Shown piece by piece: positions 1 through 8,711 of a stretch of 64,000 nt of DNA (positions are counted from its first letter, which is position 1; each line of letters opens with the position of its first letter). This stretch comes from Thermosipho sp. (in: thermotogales) (GTDB lineage Bacteria; Thermotogota; Thermotogae; Thermotogales; Fervidobacteriaceae), in the NCBI GenBank assembly GCA_017656335.1, contig JACDOA010000002.1, positions 1-64,000 on the forward strand. Direction: 5' to 3'. The notes beneath the pieces were generated by a model. The model made no database searches, was not told the origin of the DNA, and was given only the letters and a program-made list of their open reading frames with translations. The position numbers and the translations under genes are program-made.

Positions 1-93
1 CTAAATTCTCCGTATTTCTAAAAATATTATACCACAATACCAAATATTTTAATATTAAAAACAAATTATTTGGTTAAAATGTTTATTTTTTTA

Positions 94-123
94 TAAAAAA
101 AGCAGAGCAAATGCTCTGCTTTT
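94..123 (-). terminator. Rho-independent terminator of the lipoprotein gene
   Basis: A 9-bp GC-containing inverted repeat (AGCAGAGCA / TGCTCTGCT) with a two-base loop is followed on the minus strand by a T run. It lies just past the stop codon of the lipoprotein gene. A-rich and T-rich flanks extend the stem, so it could also work in the other direction. Confidence 0.85.
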
Positions 124-146
124 GAAAAATTCTTCTTAGAAATACC

Positions 147-695
147 TTATTGTATAATTACAAATTTTCCTTTTATTAAACCACCTGTGATACGGATACC
201 AATTTCACTAATACTACTAAGAGTGTTTTTTACTAAAACAGCTATATGAAAAACTCTCCCACCATTGTTAATATAATCAATTATTTTAGAAAAAGCTGGA
301 AAAGTAGAAGAATCAAGCGTTAAATTTGCTACAGTATCGCTTTGAGTAAATGTCGAACTTGCAACCACCAATGTATCATCTGGAATATCATTTACCGTTA
401 TTTTAGTTGTACTAGCATATACTGTAATTTCAACCTCACCTTGTATTGTTCCGGTAGCTTGAGCTTCCAAATCAATTTTTAAATAATCAATTATCACCCT
501 ATCAAGCTGGCTATCAATATCTTGTAATTGATCAAATGTTATATCCTTAAATAATACAGGAATAGTTCCTTCAAGATATTGATTAGTGTCTACTACATAT
601 TGATCGGTTGAAGGTATATTAAAGCTGAAAGGTATCTGAGTACAACCAGACAATACCACTAAAACCAATATAAAAGGAATTAATATTTTTTTCAT
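147..695 (-). CDS. Small predicted lipoprotein, function unknown
   Basis: The 182-residue product begins with a lysine-containing n-region, a hydrophobic core and a good lipobox (LSGC), so it is probably lipid-anchored outside the cytoplasmic membrane. The mature part is rich in Thr, Ser, Ile and Val and looks mainly beta-stranded; I recognise no family. The ATG chosen lies a few bases after a strong AGGGAGGTGG site; the in-frame GTG nine bases upstream falls inside that site and is unlikely to be used. Its style resembles the much larger lipoprotein near 55 kb, but homology is not shown. It lies downstream of tRNA-Met, with a terminator between them. Confidence 0.75.
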   Translation of the reverse strand: MKKILIPFILVLVVLSGCTQIPFSFNIPSTDQYVVDTNQYLEGTIPVLFKDITFDQLQDIDSQLDRVIIDYLKIDLEAQATGTIQGEVEITVYASTTKITVNDIPDDTLVVASSTFTQSDTVANLTLDSSTFPAFSKIIDYINNGGRVFHIAVLVKNTLSSISEIGIRITGGLIKGKFVIIQ

Positions 696-732
696 AATAT
701 CCACCTCCCTTTGCTTTATTATACCAAATTAT

Positions 733-759
733 TAAAAAAATAACCCCCTTATCGGGGGT
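733..759 (-). terminator. Terminator downstream of tRNA-Met
   Basis: The minus strand reads ACCCCC, a five-base loop, GGGGGT and then a T-rich run. It sits about a dozen bases after the tRNA-Met CCA end and separates it from the lipoprotein gene. Confidence 0.8.
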
Positions 760-771
760 AATTATTGGTTA

Positions 772-847
772 TGGTGGCGGCGATGGGACTCGAACCCATG
801 ACTCACTGATTATGAATCAGTTGCTCTAGCCACTGAGCTACGCCGCC
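772..847 (-). tRNA. tRNA-Met (anticodon CAU), probably elongator
   Basis: The 76-nt cloverleaf has a 7-bp acceptor stem (GGCGGCG/CGCCGCC), a 5-bp anticodon stem (ACTGA/TCAGT) with loop TTCATAA, the GTTCGAG T-loop and an encoded CCA. The acceptor is fully paired at position 1, unlike initiator tRNA. A CAU anticodon can also belong to the lysidine-modified Ile tRNA, which sequence alone does not fully exclude. Confidence 0.93.
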
Positions 848-856
848 GCGTGAAAT

Positions 857-885
857 ATGATATCATAATTTAATTTGTATGTCAA
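857..885 (-). promoter_or_regulatory. Sigma-70-type promoter of tRNA-Met
   Basis: TTGACA and TATCAT are separated by 17 bases on the minus strand, and the -10 box ends about ten bases before the tRNA 5' end. The fit to consensus and the spacing are both good. Confidence 0.8.
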
Positions 886-917
886 TAAAACAACTGATTA
901 CGTATTTCTTACAAAAA

Positions 918-1508
918 CTACACTTCATTTTCTTCTAATTTTTCTGTATTCTTCAAAATCTGTTTGTAAATTTCCAGCTTCTCAGATGACTTTTCTACGT
1001 GTTTCCCTTCAAGCAAATCATATCTTATAGCATTTGATAGATTAGATAAAATCTCCAGTAGTTCATCAATATCTTCACCTAGTATTTTCTTATCTTTAGA
1101 TACTAAATTAAATTCTTCAATAAACCTTTCAAAAATTTTTAAAACATCAATTGATGCTATCATCGAAAGTTTTTGGTTAATAAGTTTTAATTTTATTATG
1201 TCTTTTCTTGTAACTTCCTGTTTTAAAAATACATCTTCCAAATATTTAAAAAGTTCATCATAGATATTTGCTTTTAATTCTAAAATTTTTAAATTTTCTT
1301 CTTTGAGCATTTCAACCTCAGTTTGCCTGTTTAAAAGTAAGGCTGTAATTAATATAGTCATCACAGTACCAATAAGAGCTGCTAAAATTTCTTGAGAATA
1401 TGGAAAATTATTATTTGAATAATACATCTCTCTAAATAAAAAATACGTTATTATTCCCAAAACAATTCCCAAAATCGTTATAAGAAAATTTTTTGCTCTT
1501 AGTGACAA
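918..1508 (-). CDS. Two-helix membrane protein with cytoplasmic helical tail, unknown
   Basis: The 196-residue protein has two predicted membrane helices near the N terminus (about residues 9-28 and 38-60). A Lys/Glu-rich, probably alpha-helical tail of about 130 residues follows. I recognise no family. Translation starts at TTG, placed seven bases after GAGGAG. The gene follows the VanZ-like gene by about 20 bases and is the last member of a WecA-VanZ-membrane protein run. A structural or regulatory role at the membrane is possible but not shown. Confidence 0.65.
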   Translation of the reverse strand: MSLRAKNFLITILGIVLGIITYFLFREMYYSNNNFPYSQEILAALIGTVMTILITALLLNRQTEVEMLKEENLKILELKANIYDELFKYLEDVFLKQEVTRKDIIKLKLINQKLSMIASIDVLKIFERFIEEFNLVSKDKKILGEDIDELLEILSNLSNAIRYDLLEGKHVEKSSEKLEIYKQILKNTEKLEENEV

Positions 1509-1529
1509 TCTAACGCTCCTCTCTAGTCT

Positions 1530-2069
1530 CTAGTTTTTATTTGTTTTATTCTTCTTTAAAATTTTCAACAATAACATTGAAAAAGTAATCAAAAAAAATC
1601 CTAGAAACACTCCTGATATTATTCCAGAAAGGTCGATAATTACATCGTTTAAAGAAGAACCTCTATTATAATATTGTTGACTATATTCATCCAAAACAGC
1701 TACTAAATTAGGAAAAGTAATTCCAAGAAGTATAGCTAAGTAAATTTTTGAAATAGCATAAAACCCCAAAAAACTTATAAAGCCTAAAATAAAATACAAT
1801 CCAAAATGAGCTGTTTTTCTTACAAGCATTTCAGCCGGGACATTTTCTGTTTTAAACCATATTCTTTTCAAAAACAATTCCACTTTTTTAAATAAAGGTG
1901 TATTTGAAAAATCAATTACTTGATCAATCTTCTTTAACACCCTAGTCACAAAACTAGATTGTTGTGAGGATTCAAGAGGATTTCTTGACGAAAAATAAAA
2001 AATTAAAAAAATCCAAAAAACTAAAATCAGAAATATCAAAAACACCTTAACATTAACTTTTTTGCTCAT
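1530..2069 (-). CDS. VanZ-like family membrane protein
   Basis: The 179-residue protein carries VanZ-family features: an N-terminal membrane helix, the RKTAHFGLYFILG segment, and a downstream DEYSQ motif followed by a D-V-I-D-x-x-G segment in the last helices. VanZ was named for low-level teicoplanin resistance, but most family members have no known function and are often found with cell-envelope genes. I chose the ATG after GAGGGG; the upstream ATG has no clear ribosome site. It overlaps the end of the WecA-type gene by 17 bases, which implies co-translation and an envelope-related role. Confidence 0.8.
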   Translation of the reverse strand: MSKKVNVKVFLIFLILVFWIFLIFYFSSRNPLESSQQSSFVTRVLKKIDQVIDFSNTPLFKKVELFLKRIWFKTENVPAEMLVRKTAHFGLYFILGFISFLGFYAISKIYLAILLGITFPNLVAVLDEYSQQYYNRGSSLNDVIIDLSGIISGVFLGFFLITFSMLLLKILKKNKTNKN

Positions 2070-3000
2070 TTTTCCCCTCTTTGTTATCATACTTCAAAAG
2101 CCTTAATTTTATTGTTAAAAATAAAATCAGAAAAACAGTAATCAAAATTGAATACATTTTGAAATTTATTATATATATAATTCCCATCAAACAAAACAAT
2201 GAACTTATTAAAGCCATTACAAAAAATGTTTTTCTTTTGCTTTTTAATCTTCGGTATAATTTATCGTAAATATGATCTCTATCTCCATCAAAAGGAGATT
2301 TTTTTGCAAGTATTCTTCTTATCATACTAGTAAAAGTGTCTAAAAAGAACGGAGTTAAAATTATTAAAGCAGCTATAGTATGAGATAAACTCTTTGAAAA
2401 AGAGGAAATCACCGAAACTCCCAAAATAGCTCCAATTGCATAACTTCCCATATCGCCCATAAAAATTTTTGCTGGCGGAAAATTGTAAATAAGGTAAGCT
2501 AACAAAGAACCAATTAAAGCTACTAAATAGTACTTGTCGTAGGGAAAAGTAACAGTCCATATCAATCCAAATGCTGCAATAGCAGAAGTTATTGCGCAAA
2601 TTCCATCCATTCCATCCATCATATTTACAGAATTAATCAAAAAAGCATAAAAAACCGTTGCAATTAAAATTTCAATAGGATTTGTCAAAAATCTTGTTGC
2701 AACCAAAAAACCTATTAAAAATTCAATAAATAATCTAAACCATGGATTTATTGACTTAAAATCATCATACAAGCCCATTAAACTTAACACAACTAAATAC
2801 ATTTTCCTAAATAAACTAAAAGGAGTGAAAAATATAAATGATAACACAAAAGCTACTCCACCTAAATAGGGAGTAGCCTTTTTGTGCGTTTTTAACTTAT
2901 TATCTGGCTTATCAACTATATTTAACTTGAAAGCTATTTTTCTCAGGAAAGGAATAATAATCAAAGTGAATAAAAATGAGCTTATAAATGAATAAAACAT
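2053..3000 (-). CDS. WecA/TagO-type undecaprenyl-phosphate sugar-1-phosphate transferase
   Basis: This 315-residue polytopic membrane protein belongs to the MraY/WecA glycosyltransferase family. Such enzymes transfer a sugar-1-phosphate, usually GlcNAc-1-P, from a UDP-sugar to undecaprenyl phosphate and start cell-surface polysaccharide synthesis. Visible motifs are TPYLGG (about residue 43), the Mg-binding GLYDDFK (about 75), NMMDGMDG (about 125), FMGDMGS (about 180) and DRDHIYDKL (about 235), which are the conserved catalytic loops. The ATG follows AAAGGAGG. The sugar used cannot be told from sequence. A paralogue at 43-44 kb has lost these motifs. Confidence 0.88.
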   Translation of the reverse strand: MFYSFISSFLFTLIIIPFLRKIAFKLNIVDKPDNKLKTHKKATPYLGGVAFVLSFIFFTPFSLFRKMYLVVLSLMGLYDDFKSINPWFRLFIEFLIGFLVATRFLTNPIEILIATVFYAFLINSVNMMDGMDGICAITSAIAAFGLIWTVTFPYDKYYLVALIGSLLAYLIYNFPPAKIFMGDMGSYAIGAILGVSVISSFSKSLSHTIAALIILTPFFLDTFTSMIRRILAKKSPFDGDRDHIYDKLYRRLKSKRKTFFVMALISSLFCLMGIIYIINFKMYSILITVFLILFLTIKLRLLKYDNKEGKNEQKS

Positions 3001-3212
3001 TAATGACCTCCTTTTTATATAATTTACAAATGATATTTTATCACATATTTTAATGTTAATGAATAAAAGAAAATTGAAATGATTTATAATATAAAATTTA
3101 TATACAAATTAGTTTCTAAACTAAAACAGCCATAATCAGCTAAAATCAAGTTAAAAACCTGAATTTTTAGAAATACCTTAATTTTAAAGCTAATATCACA
3201 TATATTTATAAC

Positions 3213-3248
3213 TTGATTTGACGTTAACATTTCCGGTATCATTAACGT
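3213..3248 (+). promoter_or_regulatory. Candidate promoter and dyad operator of the malEFG-GH53 operon
   Basis: TTGATT and TATCAT are 18 bases apart just upstream of malE. A dyad with half-sites ACGTTAA and TTAACGT (10 of 14 positions symmetric overall, centred near 3234) runs from inside the spacer to just past the -10 box. That is where a repressor of the LacI or ROK type would bind. No regulator gene is in the window, so the binding protein is unknown. Confidence 0.55.
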
Positions 3249-3262
3249 AAGGAGGTGGGATA

Positions 3263-4438
3263 ATGAAAAAATTTGTATTGGTTTTTTTATTAATTATTGC
3301 AATAGTTTTATTTGCTCAACCAAAACTAACTATTTGGTGTTCAGAAAAACAGGTAGATATACTCCAAAAACTTGGTGAGGAGTTCAAATCTAAATACGGT
3401 GTTGAGGTTGAAGTTCAGTATATTAATTTTTCTGATATTAAATCTAAATTTCTTACAGCTGCTCCGGAAGGGCAAGGTGCAGATATAATAGTGGGTGCAC
3501 ATGATTGGGTTGGCGAACTTGCAGTAAATGGCTTGATTGAACCAATTCCTAATTTCGCGGATCTTAAAAACTTTTATGATACTTCTTTGAATGCTTTTTC
3601 ATATAGTGGAAAACTATATGGTGTTCCTTACGCAATGGAGGCCATTGCCCTCATATACAACAAAGATTTTGTACCAGAGCCACCAAAAACAATGGATGAA
3701 TTATTAGAAAAAGCAAAGGAAATTAATGACGAGTATATAGGAGAAATAAGAGGTTTAATTTTACCTTCTGCAGAGTTCTACTATGTTGTTCCGTTTATTT
3801 TTGGATATGGAGGCTATGTTTTTAAACAAACAGAAAATGGTCTTGATGTTAATGATATTGGATTAGCAAACGAAGGTGCAATTAAAGGGGTAGAACTTTT
3901 GAAAAAAATGGTAGATGAAGGAATACTTGATCCGAGTGACAATTATCAAATCATGGATTCTATGTTCAAAGAAGGTCAAGCTGCAATGATTATTAACGGT
4001 CCTTGGTCAGTAAAAGCATATAAAGATGCCGGAATAGATTATGGGGTTTCACCAATACCCGATCTCGAACCTGGTATTCCAGCCAAACCATTTGTCGGGG
4101 TACAAGGATTTATGGTAAATTCTAAATCCCCAAACAAATTATTAGCAATTGAATTTTTAACCAATTTTATCGCAAGAAAAGACACAATGTTTAAGATCTA
4201 TCAAGCTGATCCCAGGCTACCAGCTAGAAAAGATGTTCTTGAAATAGTAACAAATAACCCAGATATTGTCGGTTTTACAATGAGTGCAGCAAATGGTATT
4301 CCAATGCCAAATGTTCCTCAAATGTCTGCTGTATGGGGAGCAATGAATGATGCTTTAAATCTCATAGTAAATGACAAATCATTTATTGAAGATGCTTTAA
4401 AGAATGCAGTTGAAAGAATACTATCTCAAATTAAATAA
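3263..4438 (+). CDS. malE: Sugar ABC transporter substrate-binding protein, MalE-like
   Basis: The 391-residue protein has a Sec signal peptide (hydrophobic core, cleavage likely after LFA) without a lipobox cysteine. An extracellular solute-binding family 1 domain of maltodextrin-binding type follows. Typical segments are KLTIWCSEKQ, the GADIIVGAHDW loop, GVPYAMEAIALIYNKD and AAMIINGPWSV. It should deliver oligosaccharides to the MalF/MalG-like permease encoded next. The ATG follows AAGGAGGTGG. Because an endo-galactanase gene closes the operon, the ligand may be a beta-galacto-oligosaccharide rather than maltose; that is inference. Neither an ATPase (MalK) nor a regulator is encoded nearby. 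Confidence 0.88.
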   Translation: MKKFVLVFLLIIAIVLFAQPKLTIWCSEKQVDILQKLGEEFKSKYGVEVEVQYINFSDIKSKFLTAAPEGQGADIIVGAHDWVGELAVNGLIEPIPNFADLKNFYDTSLNAFSYSGKLYGVPYAMEAIALIYNKDFVPEPPKTMDELLEKAKEINDEYIGEIRGLILPSAEFYYVVPFIFGYGGYVFKQTENGLDVNDIGLANEGAIKGVELLKKMVDEGILDPSDNYQIMDSMFKEGQAAMIINGPWSVKAYKDAGIDYGVSPIPDLEPGIPAKPFVGVQGFMVNSKSPNKLLAIEFLTNFIARKDTMFKIYQADPRLPARKDVLEIVTNNPDIVGFTMSAANGIPMPNVPQMSAVWGAMNDALNLIVNDKSFIEDALKNAVERILSQIK

Positions 4439-4445
4439 TTTTACA

Positions 4446-4461
4446 GGGGGCAAATGCCCCC
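4446..4461 (+). terminator. Intercistronic hairpin between malE and malF
   Basis: A six-base-pair all-GC stem (GGGGGC/GCCCCC) with loop AAAT is followed by a pyrimidine-rich TTCTTTT. It sits in the 50-base gap between malE and malF. The tail is a weak T run, so partial termination or protection of the malE mRNA 3' end is more likely than a full stop. Confidence 0.6.
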
Positions 4462-4488
4462 CTTCTTTTCATCACAAGAGGAGGGGAA

Positions 4489-6225
4489 ATGTTGAAAAAC
4501 ATAACAAAATTCTTTCTCTGGTTTTTACTTTCTATTTTTAATATTTTTTTATTTTGGATTTCTTTCTTTCTACTTCAAAATAACTACTATGAGCTTTCTA
4601 TAGTTCTTTTTACTCTAATTATTCTTATTGATTTTTTCATTTTTAATCCTAAGGCTTACCCTTATCGTTACATTATTCCAGCCTTAATTTTACTCTTTAT
4701 CCTAGTTCTTTATCCTATTTATTTTACTTTTAAAATCGCATTTACAAATTATGGGACTGGCCATTTTATGACCAAACAAGATGCAATTGAACGATTGTTG
4801 TATGATCCAAATTTTTCTTATGTAATTGATGAAAACCCTGTTTCCTACAAAGTCTTTGTTGTTTATAATGGGCTATCACCCACAGATGATTTTGTTATTC
4901 TATTTAAAGTAAATAACGAACTTTTCTTAGGTGAAAAACCTATTCCTAAAAAAACCAGAGGTCAAGAAGTATTACTAAGCCAATTCGATTTATTTAAAAT
5001 TGATAATGAATCAATATCACTAAATGGAAAAAATTATCAAATTATTCCTTGGGAAAATGACTTGGAAAAAATTAATCTAATTATCATAAATAACAAATCT
5101 TACAAAAGTTTTTATTCACCAGATAATGACTTATTAGCTATTAACGCACCTCATTTCAAAACAAGAATCGCTCAAAATTACCTTTCTCATGCGGAATATA
5201 TTACTCCAGATGGCAGTAAATATGCCTTAAAAATAGCAAGTGATGGAAAATGGAGATTTATGAAAATTCAAAGACTTTACAGGCTTTCTTATAAAGAAAT
5301 ATATGAAAACGGAAAATTACAAATGCAGTTATCATTAATAAACAATTATACAAATAAAGAAGTTTTAGAAAAAGATGGAGCTTTTTATGATATTGACGAA
5401 AATGGCCAAGAAACATTTTTAATGGGATTCATAGATTTCGTTGGATGGAAAAATTTTGTAAGAATTATAAAAGATCCAAAAATTTCAGGACCATTCTTTA
5501 GAATCTTCATTTGGACATTCATATGGGCTCTTTTGAGCGTAATACTTTCGTTGGCTGTCGGACTCCCTTTTGCATTAGTATTAAATGATACAAATTTAAA
5601 AGGTAGAAATATTTACAGGACACTTTTAATAATTCCATGGGCAATACCTGTTTTTATTTCTGCTCTTGTTTGGAGAAACGGTCTTCTAAACGAAAGTTAT
5701 GGAATTATCAATAAATTTTTACTTCCTTTATTAGGTATTAATTCCATAAAGTGGTTGAACGATCCTTTCTGGGCACGTGTGGGTGTCTTATTGGTTAATA
5801 TGTGGCTCACATTCCCATATATGATGACTATTTCATTAGGAGCATTGCAAAGCATCCCGCCTGAGCTTTATGAGGTTGCTGCTATAGATGGAGCTGGGAA
5901 AATTAAAAGATTTTTAAATATAACATTTCCGCTTTTAATGAGTATAATTGCTCCATTACTGGTAAGCAGCTTTGCTTTTAGCTTTAATAACTTTACAATA
6001 ATATACTTAATCACTGGAGGAGGACCTCCAATACCTAATTCAACTACCCCAACAGGATATACAGATATTTTAATTTCATATGTATATAAATTAGCCTTCG
6101 AAGGAGGACAAGGTCAGAATTTTGGATTTGCTAGTGCTATATCTATTCTAATTTTCTTCTTAGTCGGAGGAATCAGTATATTAAACTTTAAGTTGACAGG
6201 GACTTTTGAAGAGGTGAATCGTTAA
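4489..6225 (+). CDS. malF: Sugar ABC transporter permease, MalF-like
   Basis: The 578-residue inner-membrane permease has about three N-terminal helices (residues 5-80). A soluble extracytoplasmic domain of about 240 residues (roughly 85-325) follows, in the place of the E. coli MalF P2 domain that contacts the binding protein. The C-terminal transmembrane block carries the EAA loop (EVAAIDGAGKIKRFLNITFP, about 465-484), which docks on the ATPase. The ATG follows GAGGGGAA. Its TAA overlaps the ATG of malG by one base, so the two permeases are translationally coupled. The family is clear; the substrate is not. Confidence 0.87.
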   Translation: MLKNITKFFLWFLLSIFNIFLFWISFFLLQNNYYELSIVLFTLIILIDFFIFNPKAYPYRYIIPALILLFILVLYPIYFTFKIAFTNYGTGHFMTKQDAIERLLYDPNFSYVIDENPVSYKVFVVYNGLSPTDDFVILFKVNNELFLGEKPIPKKTRGQEVLLSQFDLFKIDNESISLNGKNYQIIPWENDLEKINLIIINNKSYKSFYSPDNDLLAINAPHFKTRIAQNYLSHAEYITPDGSKYALKIASDGKWRFMKIQRLYRLSYKEIYENGKLQMQLSLINNYTNKEVLEKDGAFYDIDENGQETFLMGFIDFVGWKNFVRIIKDPKISGPFFRIFIWTFIWALLSVILSLAVGLPFALVLNDTNLKGRNIYRTLLIIPWAIPVFISALVWRNGLLNESYGIINKFLLPLLGINSIKWLNDPFWARVGVLLVNMWLTFPYMMTISLGALQSIPPELYEVAAIDGAGKIKRFLNITFPLLMSIIAPLLVSSFAFSFNNFTIIYLITGGGPPIPNSTTPTGYTDILISYVYKLAFEGGQGQNFGFASAISILIFFLVGGISILNFKLTGTFEEVNR

Positions 6226-8699
6226 TGGTACAGAAAAAAAGAAAATTAATTACACATATCATTCTTATTTTCTTAATTATAGTTATTTTATTTCCCGTTG
6301 TATGGGTTATCACAACTTCAATAAGAAGAGACGAAGCTGCATTTTCTACAAAGCTTTTTTCATCGAGAGTTTCTCTGCAGAACTACAGAGACTTAGTTTT
6401 TCCTGAGAAAAACCTTCCTTATTTAATCCAATCACTTCAATCAATGATTCAGTTGGTAAAACCATATGATTCCTGGGATAAAGATAAATTAAATAATAAA
6501 ATCGATAATTATATAGATAGAGTAGAAAATTATCTTCTTGAAACTGAGAACAGACTAGATGAAGTTGAACAATCATACGAAAACATCAAAAACTATTTAT
6601 TAGAGCATAGTCATGATATTAAAAATCAGGTGATTAATAACATTGAAAACTTAATCAACATTATTAATATTTCAAACTTGCAACCCACAATAGAAAATGA
6701 GGCTGCTTTGTATGTAATTCTTTCAAAAGAAAGGTTTAATTCCACAACACATAAAGCGTTGAAAGACTTTTTAGATAGCTTTACAGATTTAGACACTAGT
6801 TCTAGAAGCAACTATGAAAAAGCTTTAGAAAAACTAAAAGAAAGTTATGAAAAAACCTTAAATGGTTATGATAAGATCTACCTAAATACTGAAAATGAAC
6901 TTAACAAATGTAAATTCGAAATTAACGAATTGCAAAAAAAATATCAAGTCTTTCAGAATAAAATCTTCGAAATAAATATAATCTTGGAAAAAGACATTAC
7001 CCCTGAACTTGAAAAATTAACTGAATCATTAAAAAACTTAAACAACTTAAAAGAAAACATCAAAAACTCTTCTACAGAAAACCCATATATTATTGACGAT
7101 TCTGAACCTATTAAAAATTTGGAGGAAGTTGACAAACTTTTAAATGATTTAATTACCAATCTAGAAAAACTCCCAGGTTATGATAATTTAAAAAATATTC
7201 TAAAAATACAGAAGGATGAAATTGAAAAATTAATGCTTGAAAATGATAGTTTAAAAAATAAACTTGTCTACTCTAATCTTATAAATATTTATTATAGCGA
7301 ACTTCATCCTAGAATCCTAAAAATATATAATGAAATAAAAACTAATATTTTTGATATAAAAGATATTATTTATGCATTCGAAAATTTAAACGATCAGTTA
7401 GAAAAATTAAAAAATAAAGAAAATGAATTAACAAATAAAAAGCTAGAAATTGAAAAAAAATTGTTCGAAGTTCAACAATTATTTATTGAACCTCAAAAAG
7501 TATATAATTTAAAAATTTTCAAAGAAAAATTACATAACTTGATTACTTCTTTAGAAAAAGCAAAATCTTTTTCAAAAATAGATTTAATAAAGTATCATTC
7601 GACTTTAAAGACCCTTCGTGAATTTTCAAACTCTTACAATGAAAAAGATGAATTGCAAAAAAACGTTAACAAAATAATACAAGATTTAAATTGGATAGAA
7701 ATATACAGGGATTTCGAAAGTAAGATGGAAAAAATTCCCGAAAATCTTAAAAATATTTTAACAGACATGGAGAAGTCTCTAAATGATTTCAAGAACTCTT
7801 ATAAAGATCTTTTAAACCTTTCTTCAAATGGGATTTTTGTATCTTCTGAAATTCTAAATAAAATGTACGATACTGTAAAAATGGATTTTGTAAATAAAGT
7901 AAGAGCTAACATGTCCATCGCCTCTCGTAAAGCCAGCATACTACTCGACTTAATTCCTTTTAACGTGTTAAAAAGTGATTTTAAAAATATTGATAAGCAA
8001 TTATTTAGAATTGATCAAATCTGGAAACAAAAAATAAAACACTATTTCTGGTTGTGGGTTTTAAATTCAGTAATTATTTCTTTAATTGTTGCTACTATAA
8101 CTACAGCTGTTTGCGCAATAGCTGCTTATCCATTTAGTAGAATGAAATTTTTCGGAAGACGTTATGGAATCATAGCTCTGTTGTTAATTCAAATGTTTCC
8201 AGGTGTTGTATTTATGATTGCAATTTATGATTTATTAAATTTTATTGGAAGATATGTTTCATTTTTAGGTATAGATACTTTAGGTGGTTTAATTTTTGCA
8301 TATTTAACTAACATTGCTTTTAATATGTTTTTAATTAAAGGTTTCTATGATACTATTCCAATATCTCTGGAAGAAGCTGCTATCGTAGATGGAGCAACAA
8401 GATTCCAAAGTTTCTATAAGATAATTCTTCCACTTTCTAGACCAATTTTAACTGTAGTATTTTTACTTATTTTTATGGGGACTTTTAATGAATATGTAGT
8501 TGCAAGAATAATACTACAAGATGTCAAGCATTATACTTATGCACTAGGTTTACAATCTTTTGCCACTGGACCTTATGAAACTGAATGGGGTCTTTTTACA
8601 GCTGCAGCGTTGCTGGGGATGGCCCCAATGATTATACTGTTCTTATCACTTCAAAAATATCTTGTTAGTGGTCTCACTAGAGGTGCAATAAAAGAATAA
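6225..8699 (+). CDS. malG: Sugar ABC transporter permease, MalG-like, with giant coiled-coil insert
   Basis: At 824 residues this is almost three times the usual MalG length (about 280-300). Residues about 10-30 form the first membrane helix. Residues about 40-610 are Lys, Glu, Asn and Leu-rich with many heptad-like stretches and look like long coiled coils. The standard permease core begins near residue 612 (HYFWLWVLNSVIISL) and includes the EAA loop EEAAIVDGATRFQSFYKII. The insert therefore lies in the first extracytoplasmic loop. The reading frame is intact, so this is not a fusion error. I recall similarly long MalG proteins in Thermotoga, which makes it a lineage trait. Confidence 0.87.
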   Translation: MVQKKRKLITHIILIFLIIVILFPVVWVITTSIRRDEAAFSTKLFSSRVSLQNYRDLVFPEKNLPYLIQSLQSMIQLVKPYDSWDKDKLNNKIDNYIDRVENYLLETENRLDEVEQSYENIKNYLLEHSHDIKNQVINNIENLINIINISNLQPTIENEAALYVILSKERFNSTTHKALKDFLDSFTDLDTSSRSNYEKALEKLKESYEKTLNGYDKIYLNTENELNKCKFEINELQKKYQVFQNKIFEINIILEKDITPELEKLTESLKNLNNLKENIKNSSTENPYIIDDSEPIKNLEEVDKLLNDLITNLEKLPGYDNLKNILKIQKDEIEKLMLENDSLKNKLVYSNLINIYYSELHPRILKIYNEIKTNIFDIKDIIYAFENLNDQLEKLKNKENELTNKKLEIEKKLFEVQQLFIEPQKVYNLKIFKEKLHNLITSLEKAKSFSKIDLIKYHSTLKTLREFSNSYNEKDELQKNVNKIIQDLNWIEIYRDFESKMEKIPENLKNILTDMEKSLNDFKNSYKDLLNLSSNGIFVSSEILNKMYDTVKMDFVNKVRANMSIASRKASILLDLIPFNVLKSDFKNIDKQLFRIDQIWKQKIKHYFWLWVLNSVIISLIVATITTAVCAIAAYPFSRMKFFGRRYGIIALLLIQMFPGVVFMIAIYDLLNFIGRYVSFLGIDTLGGLIFAYLTNIAFNMFLIKGFYDTIPISLEEAAIVDGATRFQSFYKIILPLSRPILTVVFLLIFMGTFNEYVVARIILQDVKHYTYALGLQSFATGPYETEWGLFTAAALLGMAPMIILFLSLQKYLVSGLTRGAIKE

Positions 8700-8711
8700 G
8701 GAGGTATATTT

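Noticed and set aside
1-60. A TATAAT on the minus strand near the left edge, as a promoter for a gene outside the window
   Set aside because: No acceptable -35 box at normal spacing, and the gene it would serve cannot be seen.
772-847. Reading the CAU tRNA as the initiator tRNA
   Set aside because: The first acceptor pair is G-C and the anticodon stem lacks the three consecutive G-C pairs typical of initiators.
135-3181. A 14-base string TTAGAAATACCTTA occurs near 135 and again near 3168, and a partial form near 12
   Set aside because: It is short and AT-rich, unevenly spaced, and a partial copy also lies in coding sequence near 59550. Chance in a low-GC genome explains it; it is not a CRISPR repeat.
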